The notes beneath the pieces were generated by a model. That model was not told the DNA's origin. It searched no databases and worked only from the letters and a program-made list of their open reading frames with translations. A program made the translations under genes and the position numbers. This document shows, piece after piece, positions 9,142 to 17,680 of a DNA stretch of 64,000 nucleotides; position 1 is the first letter of the stretch; the number at the start of each line of letters is the position of its first letter. Source of the DNA: Mucilaginibacter terrae (GTDB lineage: Bacteria; Bacteroidota; Bacteroidia; Sphingobacteriales; Sphingobacteriaceae); the NCBI RefSeq assembly GCF_031951985.1, contig NZ_JAVLVU010000001.1, positions 992,001 through 1,056,000 on the forward strand, in the 5' to 3' direction.

Positions 9142-10314
9142 ATGAAAAAGTTACTTTGCATTGCTACAATGCTCTTGGTCGCGGGTATTTGCTATGCAGA
9201 AAAATATACAGTAAAATCGGCCGAGGATTTTAAAATAGCCGCTTCCAAGGTTGCTCCCGGAGATGAAATTATTATTGCCGACGGCACCTATACCAACTGG
9301 GCAGTTACTATTTCTAAAAATGGGACCGCTGAAAAACCAATTGTTATTAAAGCAGCTAATTTGGAAAGAGCTGTATTTACGGGCGTGGCTACTCAGCCCA
9401 TGTTTAAAGTTACCGGCAGCTACGTAACGATACGGGCGTTGAATTTTAAAGAGTGTGTTATTGATAAAGCCGAGGGCAAAAACGGCATTCTTATCCAGCT
9501 TGATAATACTAAACACTCGGTGATAAGCGATTGTATATTCGAAAAAAACTATGCAAAAGTTCAGTTTATGCAGTTGATTATTATATCGGGCAATGGCGAG
9601 CATAACGAGGTAAGCAATTGCAGTTTTACCAGCAATGCCAACGTAATGGACATACAGGTTAGGGTAGCCAAAGAAGATTGCCCGCAGTACACCCTCATCA
9701 GGAACAATAAATTCACCAACAAAGACAAAGTGACCTGGAACAACGTTAATGGCGGCGAGTGCGTACAAGTTGGACAAGACCCAGTACTGCTTGGAAAAAT
9801 TGCAGCTAATACTACTGTACGTAATAACCGTTTTATTAACTGCAATGCCGAACCTGAAGTAGTAAGCAACAAAAGCAGCAGTAACAAATATATAGGTAAC
9901 TATTTTGAAAACTGCGACGGCGAACTGGTGATGCGCGGCGGCCACGATTGTTTGGTTGACAGCAATGAGTTTAAAGGCGGCTTAGGCGGCGTTCGTGTTT
10001 GCGGAACTGGTCACACTATAACACATAATACCATAAGTGATGTAAAAACCGGCATCAGGTTATATTATGGCATGGCATCGGGCAAAAACGAAATTGGCTT
10101 TTACATTGCCGCATCAAACTGCACCATAACTAATAACACCATCAACAATGTGCAAACCGGAATTTTGGTGGGCGATAATAAAAATGAAGACTGGGCGGGC
10201 AAGTTTGACACCAAACGCTACTCATCACGCGTATTACAAGACATAGCCCCTACTAATAATACTATAAAAGACAATAACTTTAAAAACACCGTTCAAACAG
10301 TTGTTTATCAATAA
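9142..10314 (+). CDS. Polysaccharide lyase family 6 (chondroitinase B / alginate lyase type)
   Basis: Exported right-handed parallel beta-helix lyase that cleaves uronic-acid polysaccharides by beta-elimination. The protein has 390 residues with a signal peptide (MKKLLCIATMLLVAGICYA). KYTVKSAEDFKIAASKVAPG and IIIADGTYTNW open the helix. The family catalytic pair is present: K244 in EPEVVSNKSSSN and R265 in GELVMRGGHD, 21 residues apart, the same spacing as Lys250/Arg271 of chondroitinase B. I start at the ATG at 9142; the 18 upstream codons do not look like coding sequence. PL6 members act on alginate or dermatan sulfate. With GH88 and two alginate-lyase-like genes nearby, an alginate-like or other uronic polymer is the better guess. 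Confidence 0.9.
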   Translation: MKKLLCIATMLLVAGICYAEKYTVKSAEDFKIAASKVAPGDEIIIADGTYTNWAVTISKNGTAEKPIVIKAANLERAVFTGVATQPMFKVTGSYVTIRALNFKECVIDKAEGKNGILIQLDNTKHSVISDCIFEKNYAKVQFMQLIIISGNGEHNEVSNCSFTSNANVMDIQVRVAKEDCPQYTLIRNNKFTNKDKVTWNNVNGGECVQVGQDPVLLGKIAANTTVRNNRFINCNAEPEVVSNKSSSNKYIGNYFENCDGELVMRGGHDCLVDSNEFKGGLGGVRVCGTGHTITHNTISDVKTGIRLYYGMASGKNEIGFYIAASNCTITNNTINNVQTGILVGDNKNEDWAGKFDTKRYSSRVLQDIAPTNNTIKDNNFKNTVQTVVYQ

Positions 10315-10354
10315 TTGCCGATAGTTTCCAATATTTAATTCAACCGAAAGTATA

Positions 10355-10362
10355 TATATTTG
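10355..10362 (+). promoter_or_regulatory. Candidate -7 box for the 7TMR-DISM fusion gene
   Basis: TATATTTG matches TAnnTTTG and lies 106 bases before the start. No TTTG -33 box is seen at the normal distance. Confidence 0.3.
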
Positions 10363-10468
10363 AATACAATTATAAACTAACTTTAGTTAAACCGGCCACT
10401 CATTATTAAGCATTCTTATTAAATTAAGATACTAAGGCTTTGTTTAACTTTTTTACTGTGCTGATTAT

Positions 10469-12421
10469 ATGGTGAAACTTATACGCCTGCTGTGTTACTA
10501 TAAATTTATAACGGTCGTTACGTTGCTCTTTGCATTGTCATTTACGGCATCGGCCCAAAAGGTAACTTATATTGACAGTACCGTAAAACAGCATAAGTTT
10601 ACCTTAGCTGAGATTGATTATATCGAAGATATAAACGGCAAACTTACGTTTAATGAGGTATTGAATTCGCCATCAATAAACTCAAAGTTTAAGCCTAACG
10701 GCACCTATTTTCCTAACAACAAAAACCGCGAATCAACCTATTGGTACCGTGTAAAAGTACGGTTTGATAAGGAGTCGGCCAACCGCGACGCACTTATTGA
10801 GTTTTTCGATCAAACTACCGATGAAGTAACGGCCTACATGCCAACCAAAGGTGGCATTTACAGCGCAGCTAAATCTGGCAATAGAATAAATTTTGCATCC
10901 AGGTTATTTCATCATAAAAATTTTGAGTTTCAAATTTCTAATAATACCGCCGGAGATTACACGTATTATTTCAGGCTAAAATCGCGCAACCTGGTCAACG
11001 TAATTATTGTTTACCGCACGGTTGATTACTTTGTGCACTATGCGCTTAATGAGTACCTCACTTTTGGCTTGTTTTACGGCATGGTGCTCATTTTTTGCTT
11101 TCATAACCTGCTCATGTTTATGGCAGTAAAGCGCAGGCAATACCTATACTATGTATTTTATATTCTAAGCGTTGCAGTTTATGAAATGAGTGTAGATGGC
11201 ATTGCTTTTCAATACCTGTGGCCTCAAACACCTGCACTAAATGATTATGTTTATGGCGTTTCACTGTACTCGCTCAGCATATTTGCCCTCATATTTACCG
11301 AAGAACTGTTGCAGGTAAAACAACGTTCGGGTCGGTTATATAAACTCATTAACTACGTTATAGCTGCACGTACTGTATACTTCCTGTATTGCTTGTTTAT
11401 AGATAAAAGCCTGTTTGCTTATAAGTTTGTTGAAGTTGTTCCGCTATCTATGGCTTTTGTAGCCGGTATAAATATTTACCGCCGTGGCTTTAAGCCTGCC
11501 CGTTTCTTTGTGCTGGCTTATGCGTTTTTATTTGCCGGGTTTATGGTAAAGGCCCTTACTGCTTTGGGTTATGCGCACTTTTTACCTGCATTTGTAAGTT
11601 ATTACAGTATAGGTTTTTGCTTTGTAATTGAGATGGTGCTCCTCTCCTTTGCCATTGGCGACCAGGTGCGCATTCTGCGTAAAGAGAAAGACGAGGCGCA
11701 GGACGAAACCATACGCCAGATGCACATTAACAGCGAGCTTAAAGACTCTATAAACCAGGAACTGGAACACCAGGTAACTGTGCGTACCAAACAGGTTGTC
11801 GAAAAATCGCAGGAAATACTTGAGCAATCAAAAGTTATTGAGGCGCAAAACCAGCAACTTACTAATATCAATCAATTATTAGAACACCAGGCGGCCGAAA
11901 TTACCCGCATGAATGTGTTGCTCGAAAATGACAATATTCAGCTCAAAACCAATATTGATAAAGTTACCAGTGCCCGGGTTCTATCGGCCGAGTTAAACTT
12001 TGAGGAGTTTAGTGCAAAGTACCCCGATCAGGAAACCTGCTATAAATTTTTAGCCGAGCTTAAATGGCAAGGCGAATATCAATGCACCCGCTGTAACCAT
12101 ACCTCCTATTGTGCCGGCCGAGTGCCATATAGTCGCCGTTGCACTAAATGCAGCTATGAGGAATCGGCTTTGCACAACACCATTTTTCAAAACAATCGTA
12201 TTCCTATTAACAAGGCGTTTTATATAGTTTACTTAATCTACAGCAGCAAGGGCACTATTTCATCACATCAGTTATCCGACAAACTTGGCATTCGTCAAAG
12301 TACTTGCTGGGCTTACGCCATACGTATTAAAAAAGTAATGCAGGAACAAAAACGTTCACGCAGAAAAGATGCCCCGCAAGGATGGAGCACATTGGTACTG
12401 GAAACAGGCACCAAAGCTTAG
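10469..12421 (+). CDS. 7TMR-DISM membrane receptor fused to an IS1595-type transposase zinc ribbon and HTH-like domain
   Basis: A 650-residue receptor. Residues 1-29 are a signal peptide (ending TASAQ). A periplasmic beta-sandwich of the 7TMR-DISM extracellular type 2 follows (about 35-185, with STYWYRVKVRFD and DYTYYFRLKSR), then seven predicted membrane helices (about 195-400, starting LTFGLFYGMVLIF). A long Gln/Glu/Lys-rich coiled coil runs from about 410 to 515. In place of a kinase or cyclase output, the C-terminus has a zinc ribbon C539-x2-C542 and C558-x2-C561 within FLAELKWQGEYQCTRC, followed by a helical HTH-like segment (LSDKLGIRQSTCWAYAIRI). That order matches the N-terminal DNA-binding part of IS1595-family transposases, without the catalytic domain. 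It sits between PL6 and GH2 and may regulate the island; that role is inferred. Confidence 0.85.
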   Translation: MVKLIRLLCYYKFITVVTLLFALSFTASAQKVTYIDSTVKQHKFTLAEIDYIEDINGKLTFNEVLNSPSINSKFKPNGTYFPNNKNRESTYWYRVKVRFDKESANRDALIEFFDQTTDEVTAYMPTKGGIYSAAKSGNRINFASRLFHHKNFEFQISNNTAGDYTYYFRLKSRNLVNVIIVYRTVDYFVHYALNEYLTFGLFYGMVLIFCFHNLLMFMAVKRRQYLYYVFYILSVAVYEMSVDGIAFQYLWPQTPALNDYVYGVSLYSLSIFALIFTEELLQVKQRSGRLYKLINYVIAARTVYFLYCLFIDKSLFAYKFVEVVPLSMAFVAGINIYRRGFKPARFFVLAYAFLFAGFMVKALTALGYAHFLPAFVSYYSIGFCFVIEMVLLSFAIGDQVRILRKEKDEAQDETIRQMHINSELKDSINQELEHQVTVRTKQVVEKSQEILEQSKVIEAQNQQLTNINQLLEHQAAEITRMNVLLENDNIQLKTNIDKVTSARVLSAELNFEEFSAKYPDQETCYKFLAELKWQGEYQCTRCNHTSYCAGRVPYSRRCTKCSYEESALHNTIFQNNRIPINKAFYIVYLIYSSKGTISSHQLSDKLGIRQSTCWAYAIRIKKVMQEQKRSRRKDAPQGWSTLVLETGTKA

Positions 12422-12588
12422 TATTACCAATTTTGTGGATAATTATTTAAGTGTATAGTTTTATCAATTATAAAGGTTCGATGTACTGGTTTATGTTCAA
12501 AATAGCCATAATCTGTACAATAATGGTTTAGGATTGAAGCGTATTATCCTTCTGCATTTATAACTATCAGGCTATTTTCATCACTCAA

Positions 12589-12596
12589 TATCTTTG
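12589..12596 (+). promoter_or_regulatory. Candidate -7 box for the GH2 gene
   Basis: TATCTTTG fits TAnnTTTG, 90 bases before the GH2 start. Just upstream (12537-12545) is AAGCGTATT, the reverse complement of the island motif AATACGCTT. Confidence 0.35.
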
Positions 12597-12686
12597 AATA
12601 TTATGCCCGTGCAGTATAAATTTACTGCATTAGCTAACCATTAAAGCGATGGATTTATAGTTCAAGCTGTCGCAACTTTCTACTTT

Positions 12687-15128
12687 ATGATGAAAAGAAT
12701 TCTGATCGCTGTGTTTTTTATAATCACACACACGGCTTACAGCCAGCAAAGCCATCGCCTCAATAATGGCTGGGAATTTTTGCAGCAAGACCTTGGCGGC
12801 ATTTGGGAAGCCGTGCGCCCGGTTCCTGCGGGCGGTCCTGAGAGTGTGCCTTTATGGCAAAATGTAAGCTTACCCCACTGTTTTAACTCGCGAGATGCCG
12901 TTGATCCCGATGTTAACTATTACCAAGGCCCAGGTTGGTACCGTACCAAGCTAACCCTTGATAATCCTTATGCTAACGGACGAACGGTACTGCACTTTGA
13001 AGGTGCGGGGCAAAAAACTGATGTTTACATATACACCACCAAGGTAGCCTCGCATTTGGGTGGCTACGATGAGTGGACCGCCGATATTACCGATGCGGTT
13101 GAAGCTTTAAAAAAAACAGCGGTCTATCAAAAGCAATTTAAAGGCAAGATCCCGTTATCTATCCGTTGCGATAACTCGCGCGATTTGGAGACTATCCCAT
13201 CTCAAATGTCGGACTTCAATGTATATGGTGGCCTGTATCGATATGTTAACCTGGTTTATCAGCCTGCGGTATCAATCAATCAGGTATGGATAACGCCGTC
13301 GCTGCAAAAAGGCTTAAAATCGGGCAGTATTGATGTAAAAGCAACTTTTACCGGACTCGAAAAAGTTGGTAATGCCAATGGTGAAATCACAATTATAGAT
13401 GCAAATGGAAAAACTGTAGCTAAAGGAAAATATACTGTACAAAGTCCGGCGTTTCAGGGTAAGTACTCACTGGGCAAATTTCCCATCAAAAATCCACGCT
13501 TATGGCACCCTAACGCACCCAACCTTTACACCGTTAAACTTACTGCTACGGCCAACAACCAAACCTTCACCCAAACCGAAAAGATTGGCTTCAGGAGTTT
13601 TGAGTTTGAGGAACATGGGCCTTTCTTTTTTAATGGCAAGCGACTGTTATTGCGCGGCACCCATCGCCATGAAGACCACGCAGGCGTGGCCGCTGCCATG
13701 ACCGAGGAAATGATGCGCCGCGAAATGCAGATGATGAAAGACATGGGCATCAACTTTATCAGACTTGGGCACTATCAGCAATCGCGCATAATATTAAACC
13801 TGTGCGATAGCCTTGGAATATTAGCGTGGGAAGAAGAGCCCTGGTGCCGTGGTGGTTTAGGCGGCGAAAAGTACCAGGCTATAGCCCGCCAGATGATGAC
13901 TAATATGATCGAGCAGCATTACAATCATCCATCGATAGTTTTATGGGGATTAGGTAATGAGAATGATTGGGAAGGCGATTTTGAGGAGTTTGACAAGCAA
14001 AAGATCAGGGCGTTTATGAAGGAACAGCATGAACTAACACATAGGCTCGACCCTACCCGCCTGACCTCCATTCGCCGATGCGATTTTTGCAAGGATATAC
14101 CTGATGTATACTCGCCATCCATATGGGCCGGCTGGTACCGCGATAAGTTCACCGATTATAAACGCATCAGCGAAGAAGAGTTCAACAAAGTGTCGCGATT
14201 TTTTCATGCCGAATGGGGTGGCGACAGTCACGCTATGCGTCACGCCGAAAATGCCGACTATCCCTTTATAAGCACTCATACCGATAAGAAGGATACGTTA
14301 ATAAAGAACGGCGCAAAAAACAGCGATTGGAGCGAAAGCTACATTTGCAACCTGTTCGACTGGCATCTTAAAGAACAGGAGAATATGCCTTGGCTTACAG
14401 GTTCGGCCTTTTGGGTATTCAAAGATTTTTCGACACCGTTAAGGCCTGATAATCCTGTGCCCTATGTGAACCAAAAGGGCGTAGTTGAACGTGACCTTAC
14501 ACCTAAAGAATCTTTTTATGTATTCCAGTCATACTGGAGTGATAAGCCGATGGCACACATTTACGGGCACACCTGGCCCGTGCGCTGGGGTAAACCTGGC
14601 GAAGAAAAGCTGGTAAAAGTTTACTCCAATTGCAATGAGGCCGAGTTATTTGTAAACGGTAAAAGCCTCGGTACAAAAAAACGCAACAGCCAGAATTTTC
14701 CTGCAGCTGGTTTACATTGGCTGGTTGCTTTTAATGCAGGCAGTAATACCATTAAAGTGATCGCTAAAAAAGGAAAAAACTTTGTTAATGATGAAATAAC
14801 CCAGCAGTACCAAACCCAACAATGGAGCAAACCCGCCAAATTGATTTTAGAACAATTAGATAAAAAAGACGGTATAGTTACCGCCCAAGTGAAACTGCTT
14901 GATGCCGATAACATCCCCTGCCTTGATGCCGCCAATTGGATTGAATTTGGACTCACTGGCGATGGAAAGTTATTGGATAACTTGGGCACATCAAATGGCT
15001 CGCGTAAAGTGCAGGCTTATAACGGCCGTGCAATTATAAAAGTGGATTTACTGCGGGGTAATAGCATTTTAACTGTGAAGTCGCTCGGCTTGAGTACGGA
15101 GTTTTTGAAGTTGAGTGATGGCAAGTAA
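12687..15128 (+). CDS. Secreted glycoside hydrolase family 2 (beta-galactosidase/beta-glucuronidase type)
   Basis: Exo-acting beta-glycosidase exported by a signal peptide (residues 1-20, ending TAYSQ). Domain order over 813 residues: sugar-binding jelly roll (about 25-190, NGWEFLQQDLGG, GPGWYRTKL), immunoglobulin-like domain (about 200-310), TIM barrel (about 315-620) and C-terminal beta-sandwich domains. The acid/base is E425 in GLGNENDWEG and the nucleophile E509 in FHAEWGGDSH. The barrel begins with FEEHGPFFFNGKRLLLRG, a GH2 signature. Specificity (galactoside, glucuronide or other) is not readable from sequence. Its place beside uronic-acid lyases suggests it removes side sugars or trims oligosaccharides. 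A hairpin terminator follows. Confidence 0.92.
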   Translation: MMKRILIAVFFIITHTAYSQQSHRLNNGWEFLQQDLGGIWEAVRPVPAGGPESVPLWQNVSLPHCFNSRDAVDPDVNYYQGPGWYRTKLTLDNPYANGRTVLHFEGAGQKTDVYIYTTKVASHLGGYDEWTADITDAVEALKKTAVYQKQFKGKIPLSIRCDNSRDLETIPSQMSDFNVYGGLYRYVNLVYQPAVSINQVWITPSLQKGLKSGSIDVKATFTGLEKVGNANGEITIIDANGKTVAKGKYTVQSPAFQGKYSLGKFPIKNPRLWHPNAPNLYTVKLTATANNQTFTQTEKIGFRSFEFEEHGPFFFNGKRLLLRGTHRHEDHAGVAAAMTEEMMRREMQMMKDMGINFIRLGHYQQSRIILNLCDSLGILAWEEEPWCRGGLGGEKYQAIARQMMTNMIEQHYNHPSIVLWGLGNENDWEGDFEEFDKQKIRAFMKEQHELTHRLDPTRLTSIRRCDFCKDIPDVYSPSIWAGWYRDKFTDYKRISEEEFNKVSRFFHAEWGGDSHAMRHAENADYPFISTHTDKKDTLIKNGAKNSDWSESYICNLFDWHLKEQENMPWLTGSAFWVFKDFSTPLRPDNPVPYVNQKGVVERDLTPKESFYVFQSYWSDKPMAHIYGHTWPVRWGKPGEEKLVKVYSNCNEAELFVNGKSLGTKKRNSQNFPAAGLHWLVAFNAGSNTIKVIAKKGKNFVNDEITQQYQTQQWSKPAKLILEQLDKKDGIVTAQVKLLDADNIPCLDAANWIEFGLTGDGKLLDNLGTSNGSRKVQAYNGRAIIKVDLLRGNSILTVKSLGLSTEFLKLSDGK

Positions 15129-15254
15129 ATCAAAATGCTGCTTGGGGGACGAAAGCAGCCTGGCAATCTAATAGTAAAAAGTCTATCGCACTTAGAAGAT
15201 GGCCGATCGATTTTAAAAACAACACATCTTAATAAAAAACACTATATACAAGAG

Positions 15255-15275
15255 AGCCGCTCGATTTGAGCGGCT
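15255..15275 (+). terminator. Terminator between GH2 and the convergent GH88 operon
   Basis: AGCCGCTC (15255-15262) and GAGCGGCT (15268-15275) pair around GATTT and are followed by TTCTTGTT. The T tract serves the plus-strand GH2 gene; on the minus strand the same stem may act weakly. Confidence 0.7.
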
Positions 15276-15281
15276 TTCTTG

Positions 15282-16487
15282 TTATTTAACATCATCTATC
15301 AATTTCTTCCCTTGAGCCAAACGCTGCTGGCGTAACAGGGCTTCGAGGTAATAATAGTCGGCATAACTTATAGGCACATCAATTTCGCTGTTAGCTGGCT
15401 TGTGGCCGGTGCTGTGCAGCAATATAAATCCGTGGCTTTCGCCGGGTTTGGCCTGGTAGCTTTTAGTTAAGCTGGCCACAATCTGGTCGGCTGTTTTGCG
15501 GTATTCTTTTCCGTTTTTGCTATAAGTGCTCAACTCGTACAATGCCGAAGCCATGAGCGCAGCGGCCGAAGCATCGCGCGGCACATTTGGGATGCCCGGA
15601 TCATTAAAGTCCCAGTAGGCCACCTTATCTTTTGGTAAATTTGGATTGGTGAAAATGAACTTGGCAATAGCTTCGGCTTGTTTTAAATAAATCGGGTTCT
15701 TAGTCTCGCGGTAGCATAGAGTATAACCGTAAAGTCCCCAGCCCTGGCCACGTGCCCAAGCCGATGAATCGGCATAACCCTGGTGAGTAGCCTTGTGTAG
15801 TACGGCGCCAGTTTCCGGGTCGTAATCCACCACGTGGTACGAGCTGTAATCGGGCCTGAAATGGTTTTTCATGGTGGTATTGGCGTGAGTTACGGCTATC
15901 TTGTAAAACGATGAATCGCCCGAGAGTGTAGTTGCAGCGAACAGCAACTCCAAGTTCATCATGTTATCGATAATTACCGGGTAAGGCCAATCCTTACGAT
16001 GATCCCATGATTTAATACATCCCACTTTAGGGTTAAAGCGCGTAGACAGCGTTTTAGCGGCCTGAATGATGATGTCTTTATACCGCGCATCATGTGTTAA
16101 GCGATAGCCGTTGCCCACGCTGCAGTATACTTTAAAGCCCACATCGTGGGTGCCTTTATCAAACTGCTCGGGTTCAATGTAAGTGGTATACTGATTGGCA
16201 ACATCGGCCCATTTTTGATTTTTGGTGTACTCATACAAATACCACAGCTCGCCGGGGAAAAAACCGCTAACCCAGTCTTTGGAAGGTATCATTACTAAAT
16301 TCCCTTTGGCATCCAGCGTACGCGGAACGACCACATTGGGTTTGGTGCTTTTGGTTTTGGCTTCCGGAATTTCTTTCAGCATCACATCGGTTTGCTTTTC
16401 GGCAAAGGGCATGGCTTTTTTGTAATCGCTTTGTGCGTAAGCTACAGTTGATAGCAAGCTTAACGCTAAGGGTAAAAGTTTATTCAT
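15282..16487 (-). CDS. Glycoside hydrolase family 88, unsaturated glucuronyl hydrolase
   Basis: Removes the 4,5-unsaturated uronic acid left at the non-reducing end by polysaccharide lyases, by hydration of the double bond. The 401-residue protein has a signal peptide (ending TVAYAQ) and an alpha/alpha-barrel. D115 (GTHDVGFKVY) and D174 (VIIDNMMNLELL) align with Asp88 and Asp149 of the Bacillus enzyme. SSAWARGQGWGLYGYTLCY and VPRDASAAALMASALYEL are also typical. It is the last gene of a four-gene operon, 7 bases after the lyase-like gene. Its presence is good evidence that this operon degrades a uronic-acid polymer cut by lyases. Export suggests a periplasmic location. Confidence 0.92.
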   Translation of the reverse strand: MNKLLPLALSLLSTVAYAQSDYKKAMPFAEKQTDVMLKEIPEAKTKSTKPNVVVPRTLDAKGNLVMIPSKDWVSGFFPGELWYLYEYTKNQKWADVANQYTTYIEPEQFDKGTHDVGFKVYCSVGNGYRLTHDARYKDIIIQAAKTLSTRFNPKVGCIKSWDHRKDWPYPVIIDNMMNLELLFAATTLSGDSSFYKIAVTHANTTMKNHFRPDYSSYHVVDYDPETGAVLHKATHQGYADSSAWARGQGWGLYGYTLCYRETKNPIYLKQAEAIAKFIFTNPNLPKDKVAYWDFNDPGIPNVPRDASAAALMASALYELSTYSKNGKEYRKTADQIVASLTKSYQAKPGESHGFILLHSTGHKPANSEIDVPISYADYYYLEALLRQQRLAQGKKLIDDVK

Positions 16488-16494
16488 TGGTTGG

Positions 16495-17667
16495 TTAATT
16501 AAGCCAGATGAGCGGATGGCGCACCGGCAGGTTTCTTATAATTTCTTCATTGGTTGGATTGTGGTCGAGTGTTTTCCAGGTATCGAGCCACTGATTTTGA
16601 TCGTATGCAGCTGCTCCAAACACAAGCGATGGTTGCGCAACGGGCCAGCTTTCCCAGTGCATCACATCATGCGGGTATGACCATTGGTTTTTGTCTTTTA
16701 AGTATGGATACAAAAACTCAATTCCTTTTTTTATTGATTTACCATCTGCTGTTTTATAATCCCATAAGTTATCTTGTGAAGTACTCAGCAACTGGCATAT
16801 GGTGGTCATGGCATCCAAATTAAAAATGGAATACCCGTAAGGTTTAGTCCGCTTCAGTTCTAACGGAAAACTACCATCTGCTGTCATTTGTGTGGGTAGC
16901 AATACTGTTTTGTAGCGTTTAATGCAGGTATCCTGCAGGGCTTTATTGCCGGTAAATTTGGCAAAGCATGCGGTTTGCATTACCCAGCAGGTGCCATGGT
17001 TATTTTTGGCATTCATTTCATCCTTGCCATATTGGTGTGTGGTAAGCCAGATAAGATATTGAGCAAACCAGTTTTTGATAGTGCTCAAATCATTTTTGCT
17101 GATTACGCCAGCATCTTGCATTGCCTTCATACCTACCACCACTTCCATCAACTGAATGGTATCAATAATTCCTATTCCCCTGCCCGTTGCCACGCCTTTA
17201 ATAGCCTGCGCATATTGTAGGTTAGGATTCATTAATGTTTCAGGGTTAATAAACCACGCTTTTAAATGCTGTAACGCGTGCGTTGCGTACTGTTTATCAT
17301 GTGTGATCTTATAAGCCGAAGCCAACGCACCAATAATGCGGCTAAACCTGATCATAGCCAACCTATGCGCCACAAAGTTTTGCGGATTTGTCAATCCATC
17401 CTTTTGAGTGTATGGTCCATCGGGATTTTTTTCATCAGGCCACCAATAATCGCCTTCGGAGTAAAAATCGTGCTTCCCTCCTGCACTGCGCGTACAACTT
17501 TGAGCGGTTACGGTAATCGGCTGTTGCTGCATAGCCCAAGCGGCTTCTTTTAATATAGATGCTTTTAAGGTTGATACAACCTGTTGCCTAACCTCACTAT
17601 TGTCTATGCTACGCCAGCTTAATAAAAAGCATGCGGTTAATATGATTATGGCGATGTTGGATTTCAC
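16495..17667 (-). CDS. Alginate-lyase-superfamily protein (PF05426 type, PL38-like)
   Basis: Predicted exported (alpha/alpha) toroid lyase of 390 residues. Family features: FYSEGDYWWPDEKNPDGPY (about 68-86), YAQAIKGVATGRGIGIIDT, and the catalytic-type motif KNNHGTCW with N223 and H224. The GDYWWPDPxxPxGPY pattern is typical of the PF05426 branch that includes PL38 uronan lyases rather than classic Pseudomonas AlgL (PL5). It probably makes unsaturated oligosaccharides for the GH88 enzyme encoded 7 bases downstream. The start is a GTG at 17667, with a hydrophobic N-terminus (IAIIILTACFLLSW). The substrate, alginate or glucuronan, is not decided by sequence. Confidence 0.82.
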   Translation of the reverse strand: MKSNIAIIILTACFLLSWRSIDNSEVRQQVVSTLKASILKEAAWAMQQQPITVTAQSCTRSAGGKHDFYSEGDYWWPDEKNPDGPYTQKDGLTNPQNFVAHRLAMIRFSRIIGALASAYKITHDKQYATHALQHLKAWFINPETLMNPNLQYAQAIKGVATGRGIGIIDTIQLMEVVVGMKAMQDAGVISKNDLSTIKNWFAQYLIWLTTHQYGKDEMNAKNNHGTCWVMQTACFAKFTGNKALQDTCIKRYKTVLLPTQMTADGSFPLELKRTKPYGYSIFNLDAMTTICQLLSTSQDNLWDYKTADGKSIKKGIEFLYPYLKDKNQWSYPHDVMHWESWPVAQPSLVFGAAAYDQNQWLDTWKTLDHNPTNEEIIRNLPVRHPLIWLN

Positions 17668-17680
17668 AGGTATGATTAGG

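Noticed and set aside
9151..9945. 264-codon minus-strand ORF inside the PL6 gene
   Set aside because: It mirrors the lyase coding strand, which has a signal peptide and the K244/R265 pair; the minus product is Tyr/Val/Phe-rich without any domain.
11980..12421. Remnant of a separate IS1595 element
   Set aside because: The zinc ribbon is in frame with the receptor and coiled coil, no inverted repeats or DDE remains are seen, and the stop follows cleanly.
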